This document shows positions 56,512-64,000 of a DNA stretch of 64,000 nucleotides, piece after piece; the first letter of the stretch is position 1; each line of letters begins with the position of its first letter. Source of the DNA: Acinetobacter sp. Ac_5812. Lineage in GTDB: Bacteria; Pseudomonadota; Gammaproteobacteria; Pseudomonadales; Moraxellaceae. The notes beneath the pieces are model-generated. The model was not told the DNA's origin, searched no databases, and worked only from the letters and a program-made list of their open reading frames with translations. The DNA lies in the NCBI RefSeq assembly GCF_013072695.1, contig NZ_LXUK01000009.1:124001-188000 (forward strand), given 5' to 3'. The position numbers and the translations under genes are program-made.

Positions 56512-58572
56512 CTAATCTTGAGAGTCTGGATACAACGGACGATTTCCGGGACTAATACGATTGATATGCAAGAAGGTCATATGACGTTCATACTTATCCA
56601 AGATGTCATTAATCACCTGTTCTTTGGTGTATCCAACCAGATCATTGTCCTGAGAGCCTTCATATAAGAAGGTTTCTAGACGGTAGTAGAACTGCTTGCC
56701 GCGTTTACCACGTTCACTGAAGTTTGGTGCGATATAACGTACCGGCCAGATTTGATAAACGAAGTTGTGCTCTTCTTCCAAATAGATGGTTAAATCTAAA
56801 TGATAGAGTGCATCGTTATCTTCCAATGCTGTTTGGGTGACATCAACATGCATACCACGCTTCACCAGTTCATCAGCAACTGTGCGTACTGCTGGTTCAC
56901 AAACACTATCAAGCATCCGTTGGGTTTCACTGGTACCTGGGTGATGCATCACACGGGCTAAACGTTTCTTCCAGTTCAGGATATCCACGTTCCCGACCAC
57001 GGGTGCAGCATTCATACTACGACTCGCCTTCCGGTAATCTTCCAGACGCAAAGACTTGTACAGACCCGCCATGACCAACAGCATGACAAAGCTAAAGGGT
57101 AAGCCCATGATCACCGTGGCACTTTGCAGTGCGGTAATCCCGTTTGCCATCAGCATTGCCAAGGTGAGCAAGCCAATTGCCGTTGCCCAAAATACTCTTA
57201 ACCAGCGTGGCGCATCATTATCAACATTGGAAAATTTAGTGGTGAAGTTTCCTAAAACCAATGCACCAGAATCGGCAGAGGTTACATAGAACAATAGACC
57301 TGTAATCGTTGCCACACCTGCAATAAATGCAAACCACGGATATTGCGCCAATAGGTCATAAAAACCATGCGCAGGATCAGTCAGAACCGTTTGAGCCAGT
57401 GCCGTATTGCCTTCAAAAATCACATTATATAAGGCACTGTTCCCAAAAATAGATAACCAAGTAATGGTAAACAATAAAGGAATGATCAAGGTGCCGCAGA
57501 CGAATTCACGAATGGTACGACCACGAGAAATGCGCGCCAAGAACAGCCCCACAAATGGCGACCAAGCCACCCACCACGCCCAGAAGAACAAGGTCCAACT
57601 GTTCATCCATTCTTTCGGCTGATCAAAAGCAAAACTTTCTAAGGCCAAACTTGGGAATCGACTGATATAGTCACCAAAGTTTTGTACCAAGGCATTGAGT
57701 AAGAATCCAGTATTGCCCAAGAACAATACAAACAACATTAAGCCAATTGCGGCAAAAATATTGATTTCAGATAACACCTTAATGCCTTTATTGACCCCAG
57801 CGGTTACCGAAATAATGGTGACAATAACGGCAACCAAAATCAGTGCCGACTGAATCAACAGGTTTTCAGGCCAGCCAAATAAGACATGCAAACCATAATT
57901 GATTTGAACGACGGCAATACCACAGGTGGTGGCAATACCAAAGATCGTCCCGATGACTGCGGCAATATCTACACTATGTCCAATTGGACCATCAATTTTT
58001 TTACCAAAAATTGGGTAGAGCGCAGAACGAATGGTCAGTGGCAAGTTATAACGATAACTAAAGTAACCCAAGGCCATCCCGACCAAGGCATACATGCCCC
58101 AACCCGTTAAACCATAGTGGAACAGCGTCCAAACCATACCCTGACGCGCAGCTTCATAGGTTTGACCTTCGCCCACAGGCGGATTCATATAATGAGATAA
58201 CGGCTCTGCAACAGAGAAGAACATTAAGTCTGTGCCGATGCCCGCTGCGAACAGCATTGCGGACCAACTGAGTAAGCTGAACTCAGGTTTGGAGTGCTTC
58301 GGACCAAGTTTGATATCGCCATAACGTGAGCAAGCAATAAAAACCACAAAGATTAAATACAATGTCGCAGCCAGTAAATAATACCAGCTGAATTTATCAC
58401 TGACCCAAGCCAGTACCACATTGAGTAAATGATTGGCAAAGTCGTTAAATAAAATCGTTACCAGTGCAAATGTTAAAATAAGTAGAGCTGAAACATAGAA
58501 GACCACACGATTTAAATGGTCTTTATTCGCTAATGTAGCATCATCAACCGCTCTTGGATTATCTGTCGCCAT
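56512..58572 (-). CDS. betT2: BCCT choline transporter with long regulatory tail (BetT2-like)
   Basis: A 686-residue 12-helix secondary transporter. The trimethylammonium box is in WTLFFWAWWVAWSPFVGLFLARISRGRTIREFV. A C-terminal cytoplasmic domain of about 170 residues (from NAAPVVGNVDILNWKKRLAR) is typical of osmosensing BetT. In A. baylyi one BCCT is osmo-dependent and another osmo-independent; the long tail suggests this is the osmo-dependent one. It lies 117 bases after betT1 on the same strand; GAGGATTGT precedes ATG. Confidence 0.88.
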   Translation of the reverse strand: MATDNPRAVDDATLANKDHLNRVVFYVSALLILTFALVTILFNDFANHLLNVVLAWVSDKFSWYYLLAATLYLIFVVFIACSRYGDIKLGPKHSKPEFSLLSWSAMLFAAGIGTDLMFFSVAEPLSHYMNPPVGEGQTYEAARQGMVWTLFHYGLTGWGMYALVGMALGYFSYRYNLPLTIRSALYPIFGKKIDGPIGHSVDIAAVIGTIFGIATTCGIAVVQINYGLHVLFGWPENLLIQSALILVAVIVTIISVTAGVNKGIKVLSEINIFAAIGLMLFVLFLGNTGFLLNALVQNFGDYISRFPSLALESFAFDQPKEWMNSWTLFFWAWWVAWSPFVGLFLARISRGRTIREFVCGTLIIPLLFTITWLSIFGNSALYNVIFEGNTALAQTVLTDPAHGFYDLLAQYPWFAFIAGVATITGLLFYVTSADSGALVLGNFTTKFSNVDNDAPRWLRVFWATAIGLLTLAMLMANGITALQSATVIMGLPFSFVMLLVMAGLYKSLRLEDYRKASRSMNAAPVVGNVDILNWKKRLARVMHHPGTSETQRMLDSVCEPAVRTVADELVKRGMHVDVTQTALEDNDALYHLDLTIYLEEEHNFVYQIWPVRYIAPNFSERGKRGKQFYYRLETFLYEGSQDNDLVGYTKEQVINDILDKYERHMTFLHINRISPGNRPLYPDSQD

Positions 58573-58689
58573 ACAATCCTCAGGGAGTTAGAGAAGAAAA
58601 AGAAAATATTCATCCACGTCTTTTCATCACTAGATCAATGAAAAGACATATCTGAATAGAAAATGAAAAACAAAAGTTATTTACCCGAA

Positions 58690-60303
58690 TTACAATGTTT
58701 CTGATTTTTCAGTTGTGTGATGTGATGACTGAGTGTCCTGCGTTATCACTTGCGGTGGTGTAGGACTAAAAAATTGATCCTGTTTAACTGCTTTGGCAAG
58801 GCCAAACATATACAGCAAAATAATAACGGAGAATGGCAAACCACAGAGTACTACGGCACTTTGCATGGAGTGGAAACTCCCTGCCAACAGCAGCCCAATA
58901 CTGACAATGGTAATCACCACAGACCAGAAAATTCGTAACCAAATTGGTGAATCACTTTCATTGCTACCCCCTTTCGAGGACAGATTTGCGATCATGAGTG
59001 TACCAGAACCCACAGGGGTCAAAAACAATACGAAACAAATCACAACAACAATCCCAGCAACATAAGGATTGAAGGGTAAAAATTCGAGAAGCTTAAATAA
59101 GGACAAAGCAGGGTCAGTCAGTACCAAATCCCCGAGGATTTTTTGCTTCTGTTCCAAAATAAAATAGATTGCAGTATTGCCAAAAATCGAGATCCAAGCC
59201 AAGGTAAAACCCAGTGGAATCAGACAGACACCGAGTACAACTTCACGAATAGTACGACCTTTGGAAATCCGCGCAATAAACATCCCTACAAATGGCGCCC
59301 ATGCAATCCACCATGCCCAATAAAACACCGTCCACGAACCTAACCACTCACCTGCCTTGCTGTTGTAGAGATACATGTCAAAGCTTTTTGCCAGAAAATG
59401 ATCGAGATAATCACCCATGTTCTGGACTAAACCATTGAGCAAGTGGTTGGTTGGCCCTGTCAGGAATACGAATAGTAATAAGGCGTAGAGTAAACGTAAG
59501 TTGATGCGGGATAACCACGCCAAGCCCTTTTCAATCCCAACCACGGTGGTCATGGTCGCGACTGACATCATCAGCAACACCACGGCAATCAAGGTCGTAT
59601 TATTATTGGGAATCTCAGGAAGTAGATAATGCACGCCAGACACCAGTACCAAAGCACCGATGCCGAGATTGGTCACCAAAGAAATGACTGTGGCTAAAAT
59701 CCCAAAGCCATCGACAAAATCACCAACCAAGCCATAGATTCGCTCACCAAAGATTGGATACAGTGCGGAACGCAAGGCCAACGGCAAATCTCGACGAAAG
59801 GCGAAATAACCCAAAGTCACACCCAGTAAGGCATACAATACCCAACCATGAATGCCCCAATGCAGAAAGCTATACATCATGGCATCACGCGCAGCTTGAA
59901 TCGTTCCACCCTGACCTTCTGGTGGTCGCAGGAAATGATCAACTGGCTCAGCCACACCGTAATACAGCAGTGCAATCCCGATGCCTGCGGAAAACAGCAT
60001 CGACACCCAAGCCAAATAGCCAAACTCAGGTTTATCGTCATCTTTGCCTAATGGAATCTGCCCAACCCGAGAAAAAGCCAGCCATGCTACAAAACCTAAA
60101 CAAACCACAATCACCAGCATGTAATACCAGCCAAATAATTGGTTCGCCTGCCCTTGTATATAGGTTAACCAGAACTGACTGCGCTGTGGAAACAACACAA
60201 ACAATAGGCCAAAAATGCCGATACTGATTGCAGAGCTCCAAAAAACAAACAAATTTAAACGTATAGGTTCAGATGGGGACCCTTCATTACTTTCTGACAC
60301 CAT
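58690..60303 (-). CDS. betT1: BCCT choline transporter, short form (BetT1-like)
   Basis: A 537-residue 12-helix BCCT carrier. The substrate box WTVFYWAWWIAWAPFVGMFIARISKGRTIREVV is intact, and the protein ends shortly after the last helix without the long tail of its neighbour. The osmo-independent choline uptake role is inferred from A. baylyi. AAGGAGCAAGAAC precedes the ATG. The promoter is in the shared palindrome region upstream, opposite betI. Confidence 0.87.
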   Translation of the reverse strand: MVSESNEGSPSEPIRLNLFVFWSSAISIGIFGLLFVLFPQRSQFWLTYIQGQANQLFGWYYMLVIVVCLGFVAWLAFSRVGQIPLGKDDDKPEFGYLAWVSMLFSAGIGIALLYYGVAEPVDHFLRPPEGQGGTIQAARDAMMYSFLHWGIHGWVLYALLGVTLGYFAFRRDLPLALRSALYPIFGERIYGLVGDFVDGFGILATVISLVTNLGIGALVLVSGVHYLLPEIPNNNTTLIAVVLLMMSVATMTTVVGIEKGLAWLSRINLRLLYALLLFVFLTGPTNHLLNGLVQNMGDYLDHFLAKSFDMYLYNSKAGEWLGSWTVFYWAWWIAWAPFVGMFIARISKGRTIREVVLGVCLIPLGFTLAWISIFGNTAIYFILEQKQKILGDLVLTDPALSLFKLLEFLPFNPYVAGIVVVICFVLFLTPVGSGTLMIANLSSKGGSNESDSPIWLRIFWSVVITIVSIGLLLAGSFHSMQSAVVLCGLPFSVIILLYMFGLAKAVKQDQFFSPTPPQVITQDTQSSHHTTEKSETL

Positions 60304-60447
60304 GTTCTTGCTCCTTGCAATTGGTGTTTTTTTCTTAAAAAATAATGTGATAAGTGTTCAATTCTGCTTATCGCCTTATCCATAAGAATCTTTGGTTTAT
60401 TACTTTACATCTGTTCTTACCAATCAAAAATTCATTGATTTTTACAG

Positions 60448-60493
60448 ATTATACTTTTTATTGATTGAACGTTCAATCAATAAAAAGTATGAT
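60448..60493. promoter_or_regulatory. BetI operator and two symmetric divergent promoters
   Basis: A perfect 40-bp palindrome (60451-60490) has half-site ATACTTTTTATTGATTGAAC. Rightward: TTGAAC at 60465-60470, a 17-bp gap and TATGAT at 60488-60493. Leftward: TTGAAC at 60476-60471, a 17-bp gap and TATAAT at 60453-60448. The two -35 boxes abut at the centre, so one repressor could block both betT1 and betI. The core TTGAACGTTCAA resembles the E. coli BetI site. Confidence 0.85.
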
Positions 60494-60568
60494 AAAAAAA
60501 TGTTATGATGCTCTACATCGAGAAATGTTGAATAAAAAGCACCTTGGCAGGGCTTTAAATGGATAAGC

Positions 60569-61195
60569 ATGACAAAGCGTAGAGTAAAACCAGAGCATGT
60601 GCGACGTGAAGAGATTATTAACGCCGCATTTTATGTAATTTCTGAAGTGGGGTTATCCAATACCACCATTGCACAAATTGCAAAAAAGGCCGAACTATCG
60701 ACCGGTATTGTGAGTCACTATTTTGGTGACAAACAGGGATTAATCAATACCTGTATGCAAGAAATGCTCAACGTTTTGCGTCAAAAGACTGACCAATACA
60801 AAGCCGAAGCAGATGCGCATCCAGAAAGCCAGATTAAGGCCATTATTGATTCCAACTTCGATATCAGTCAGGTCAACAAACAAGCCATGCGGGTCTGGTT
60901 AGACTTTTGGTCTGCCAGTATGCACCTTCCCGAACTTGGACGTTTACAACGAATTAATGATCAACGCCTGTATTCCAACTTGAAACATTATTTTCTGATG
61001 TTGGTGGAGGATAAACAACAGGCCAGCATTGCCGCTCGCGGATTAGCGGCTTTGATTGACGGATTATGGTTACGCGGCAGTTTAAGCAGTCACGATGAGT
61101 TTGACAGCCAGCTGGCACGTTCCATTGCTTATGATTATGTAAAAACGCAAATCCAATTTGCGAACACGCCTTTGCAGGAGAAACAGAATGAGTGA
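60569..61195 (+). CDS. betI: Choline-responsive repressor BetI
   Basis: A 208-residue TetR-family regulator. The helix-turn-helix covers about residues 11-56 ([46 protein letters not shown]). The choline-binding C-terminal domain has [23 protein letters not shown] and [12 protein letters not shown], typical of BetI. It represses the bet genes in the absence of choline. It overlaps betB by eight bases. The upstream palindrome is the probable operator. Confidence 0.95.
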   Translation: MTKRRVKPEHVRREEIINAAFYVISEVGLSNTTIAQIAKKAELSTGIVSHYFGDKQGLINTCMQEMLNVLRQKTDQYKAEADAHPESQIKAIIDSNFDISQVNKQAMRVWLDFWSASMHLPELGRLQRINDQRLYSNLKHYFLMLVEDKQQASIAARGLAALIDGLWLRGSLSSHDEFDSQLARSIAYDYVKTQIQFANTPLQEKQNE

Positions 61196-62660
61196 TGCAC
61201 AAGTTCACCAGTTATATATCCACGGACGTTATGTCTCAGCAACCAGTGGTCAAACATTTAACAGCATTAACCCTGCCAACGGTGAAGTGATCGCAACACT
61301 TCAACAAGCCTCACAACAAGACATTGAAGCGGCTGTTCAAAGCGCACAACAAGGCCAGAAAGTCTGGGCAGCGATGACCGCGATGGAGCGTTCACGCATC
61401 CTACGCCGTGCGGTTGATATCCTACGTGAACGTAATGATGAACTTGCCCAGCTCGAAACCCTCGATACCGGTAAGGCCTACAGCGAAACATCGACTGTTG
61501 ATATTGTGACAGGCGCAGATGTACTCGAATACTACGCTGGCCTTGCCACAGCCATTCAAGGCGAGCAAGTGCCACTTCGTGAATCAAGCTTCTTCTATAC
61601 CCGTCGTGAACCCCTCGGTGTGGTTGCTGGTATCGGTGCTTGGAACTATCCAATTCAAATCGCAATGTGGAAATCTGCCCCTGCCCTTGCTGCGGGAAAT
61701 GCCATGATTTTCAAACCAAGCGAAACCACCCCGCTTACCGCATTTAAACTTGCTGAAATCTATACTGAAGCGGGCCTACCAGACGGCGTCTTTAACGTGG
61801 TTCAAGGTGCGGGGCGTGATATCGGTCAATGGTTAACTGAACATCCTGTGATTGAAAAAATCTCATTCACTGGTGGCGTCGAAACTGGCAAGAAAGTCAT
61901 GGCCAGTGCTGCGGGTTCGACCTTGAAAGAAGTCACCATGGAGCTAGGTGGTAAATCACCACTAATTATCTGTGATGATGCCAACCTTGACCGTGCTGCG
62001 GATATTGCAGTCATGGCAAACTTCTTTAGCTCAGGCCAAGTCTGTACCAATGGTACCCGTGTGTTTGTACCAAAAGCCTTGCTTGCTGACTTTGAAGCAG
62101 CGGTTGTGGAACGGGTAAAACGGATTCGTATTGGCGATCCGATGGCTGAGCAAACCAATTTCGGACCTCTCACCAGTTTCCCGCATATGGAAAAAGTGTT
62201 GTCTTTCATTGAGTCAGGCAAACAGCAAGGTGCAAAACTGTTGATTGGGGGTGGTCGTGCTACAGAAGGTGATCTTGCCAAAGGTGCTTATGTGCTCCCG
62301 ACGGTATTCAGCAACTGCCAAGATGATATGGCGATTGTTCAAGAAGAAATCTTCGGCCCTGTGATGAGCATTCTCAGCTATGAAACTGAGGAAGAAGTGA
62401 TCCGTCGTGCCAATGACACCAGCTTTGGCTTAGCCGCAGGTGTGGTAACTCAAGACATCAGCAAAGCGCATCGCATGATTCATCAACTTGAAGCCGGTAT
62501 CTGCTGGATCAATACCTGGGGCGAATCACCTGCTGAAATGCCAGTGGGCGGCTACAAGCAATCTGGTGTTGGTCGTGAAAATGGCTTAACCACGTTGGGT
62601 CATTACACCCGTATCAAATCCGTTCAAGTTGAGTTAGGTGAGTATCACAGCATTTTCTAA
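61188..62660 (+). CDS. betB: Betaine-aldehyde dehydrogenase
   Basis: A 490-residue NAD(P)-dependent aldehyde dehydrogenase: betaine aldehyde is oxidised to glycine betaine. Catalytic residues are visible in [12 protein letters not shown] (general base Glu) and [15 protein letters not shown] (nucleophilic Cys). Other signatures are PWNYP-like [22 protein letters not shown] and the C-terminal [12 protein letters not shown] 61188 overlaps betI and has AGGAG seven bases upstream. Confidence 0.95.
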   Translation: MSDAQVHQLYIHGRYVSATSGQTFNSINPANGEVIATLQQASQQDIEAAVQSAQQGQKVWAAMTAMERSRILRRAVDILRERNDELAQLETLDTGKAYSETSTVDIVTGADVLEYYAGLATAIQGEQVPLRESSFFYTRREPLGVVAGIGAWNYPIQIAMWKSAPALAAGNAMIFKPSETTPLTAFKLAEIYTEAGLPDGVFNVVQGAGRDIGQWLTEHPVIEKISFTGGVETGKKVMASAAGSTLKEVTMELGGKSPLIICDDANLDRAADIAVMANFFSSGQVCTNGTRVFVPKALLADFEAAVVERVKRIRIGDPMAEQTNFGPLTSFPHMEKVLSFIESGKQQGAKLLIGGGRATEGDLAKGAYVLPTVFSNCQDDMAIVQEEIFGPVMSILSYETEEEVIRRANDTSFGLAAGVVTQDISKAHRMIHQLEAGICWINTWGESPAEMPVGGYKQSGVGRENGLTTLGHYTRIKSVQVELGEYHSIF

Positions 62661-62751
62661 TGCGCTCAGCTGTCACCCTCAAAATTAATCCTCAATGCCG
62701 AGCAATCCCATGATTGCATCGGCATCCTCAAGAATAGAAAAAGGGATAACG

Positions 62752-64000
62752 ATGAATACTCAAGCGTATGACTACATTATCATTGGCGCAGGATCTGCCG
62801 GAAATGTACTCGCAACACGTCTGACTGAAGACAAAGACGTGACTGTTTTACTTTTGGAAGCCGGTGGTCCAGACTACCGTTTAGATTTCCGTACTCAAAT
62901 GCCAGCCGCTTTGGCCTTTCCTTTACAAGGTCGTCGCTATAACTGGGCCTATGAAACCGATCCTGAACCCCACATGAACAATCGCCGTATGGAATGTGGT
63001 CGTGGTAAGGGTCTCGGTGGTTCTTCACTGATTAATGGCATGTGCTATATCCGTGGCAATGCCATGGATTTGGATCAGTGGGCAAGCATGAAAGGTCTGG
63101 AAGACTGGAGCTACGCCGACTGCTTACCTTACTATAAAAAAGCCGAAACCCGTGATATTGGCGGCAATGACTATCATGGCGACAAAGGTCCTGTGTCCGT
63201 GGCAACCCCTAAAAATGGCAATAATGTGCTGTTCCATGCCATGGTTGAAGCAGGCGTACAGGCAGGTTACCCACGTACCGATGACTTAAATGGTTATCAA
63301 CAAGAAGGTTTCGGTCCAATGGACCGTACCGTGACCCCCAAAGGTCGTCGCTCAAGTACCGCGCGTGGTTATCTGGATCTGGCTAAAGGTCGTCCGAATT
63401 TAACCATCGTCACGCATGCCACCACCAATAAAATCCTGTTTAATCAAAAACAGGCGGTGGGTGTGGAATATATTATTGGTGCAGACCAAGCCAATATGAA
63501 ACAGGCACAAGCCAAACGTGAAGTTTTGCTCTGTGCAGGTGCGATTGCCTCACCACAAATCCTGCAACGTTCAGGTGTAGGTGAAAGTACCTTCCTGAAA
63601 TCGATGGATATTGATGTGGTACATGACCTACCGGGTGTGGGTGAGAATCTGCAAGACCACTTGGAAATGTATTTGCAATATCAATGTAAACAACCTGTTT
63701 CACTTTACCCTGCACTACAATGGTATAACCAACCTGCCATTGGTGCTGAATGGTTATTCAATGGCACAGGTGTGGGGGCAAGCAACCAGTTTGAAGCGGG
63801 TGGCTTTATCCGTAGTTCGGAAGAGTTCGACTGGCCAAATATCCAGTATCACTTCTTGCCTGTTGCGATTAACTACAACGGCAGTAATGCAGTAAAAGAG
63901 CATGGCTTCCAAGCCCATGTCGGTTCAATGCGCTCGCCTTCGCGTGGTCGGATCAAGCTCAAATCCAAAGATCCATTTGAGCATCCAAGTATTCTGTTCA
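62752..64000 (+). CDS. betA: Choline dehydrogenase, C-terminus cut by window edge
   Basis: A GMC-family FAD oxidoreductase with 416 codons visible of about 550. The dinucleotide motif [16 protein letters not shown] is at residues 9-24, followed by [13 protein letters not shown] and the GMC signature [20 protein letters not shown] (about residues 83-102), with a second signature [15 protein letters not shown]. It oxidises choline to betaine aldehyde. It lies 91 bases after betB. AAGGGATAACG precedes ATG. The catalytic His near the C-terminus is outside the window. Confidence 0.95.
   Translation, partial: MNTQAYDYIIIGAGSAGNVLATRLTEDKDVTVLLLEAGGPDYRLDFRTQMPAALAFPLQGRRYNWAYETDPEPHMNNRRMECGRGKGLGGSSLINGMCYIRGNAMDLDQWASMKGLEDWSYADCLPYYKKAETRDIGGNDYHGDKGPVSVATPKNGNNVLFHAMVEAGVQAGYPRTDDLNGYQQEGFGPMDRTVTPKGRRSSTARGYLDLAKGRPNLTIVTHATTNKILFNQKQAVGVEYIIGADQANMKQAQAKREVLLCAGAIASPQILQRSGVGESTFLKSMDIDVVHDLPGVGENLQDHLEMYLQYQCKQPVSLYPALQWYNQPAIGAEWLFNGTGVGASNQFEAGGFIRSSEEFDWPNIQYHFLPVAINYNGSNAVKEHGFQAHVGSMRSPSRGRIKLKSKDPFEHPSILF

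Noticed and set aside
1..64000. tRNA, rRNA, CRISPR array, intact insertion sequence or prophage
   Set aside because: No tRNA-like cloverleaf, repeat-spacer pattern, transposase or integrase was noticed by eye; a covariance-model or profile search would be needed to exclude short elements.

Overview
The window looks like chromosomal DNA of an Acinetobacter species (Moraxellaceae, Gammaproteobacteria). The reasons are a near-identical match to the remembered A. baumannii BfmR, a 13-gene nuo operon with fused nuoCD, the bfmRS-nrdAB neighbourhood, a folate-independent methionine synthase pair (mesD/mesX), a betIBA cluster with two BCCT transporters, and a moderately AT-rich composition. Assignment below genus is not possible from sequence reading alone.

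Layout. 1-13 kb: a secreted-protein fragment, a methyltransferase, a DUF1345 membrane protein, a TetR-MFS-HlyD efflux cassette, a PLP enzyme, small membrane proteins, a flavoprotein, a multi-helix mechanosensitive channel, and ferredoxin-NADP reductase (fpr) divergent from a FinR-like LysR regulator. 13-17 kb: a TonB-dependent siderophore receptor behind a Fur-box match, two cold-shock-domain proteins (one fused to a membrane segment and an excalibur motif), and upp. 17-32 kb: the complete nuo operon, nuoA to nuoN on the minus strand, closed by a strong terminator. 32-38 kb: a 690-bp gap without a convincing gene, a membrane GGDEF protein, a small unknown gene, a glutathione S-transferase, and the bfmR-bfmS two-component system. 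38.5-43.5 kb: class Ia ribonucleotide reductase nrdA-nrdB, with a 43-residue membrane ORF between them and a correctly spaced pair of NrdR-like boxes plus a DnaA box upstream.

43.5-48.5 kb is a visibly AT-richer accessory block. It holds a His-Xaa-Ser (HXS) system: hxsD, two radical-SAM maturases hxsB and hxsC, and the substrate-like hxsA with five consecutive His-x-Ser triplets and a peptidoglycan-binding domain. An unrecognised convergent gene adjoins it. This is the most interesting part of the window, since the system is known from comparative genomics but, as far as I know, has no established function.

48.5-64 kb: a TetR regulator, a structured intergenic region that could be an RNA or phage-satellite remnant, the oxygen-dependent methionine synthase module (mesX, mesD, flavin reductase) behind a perfect MetR-type site, malate:quinone oxidoreductase, an MFS exporter, a small membrane protein, and the choline-glycine betaine locus. 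In that locus betT1/betT2 diverge from betI-betB-betA around a perfect 40-bp palindrome that overlaps two symmetric promoters. betA is cut by the window end. I saw no rRNA, tRNA, CRISPR array or intact insertion sequence.
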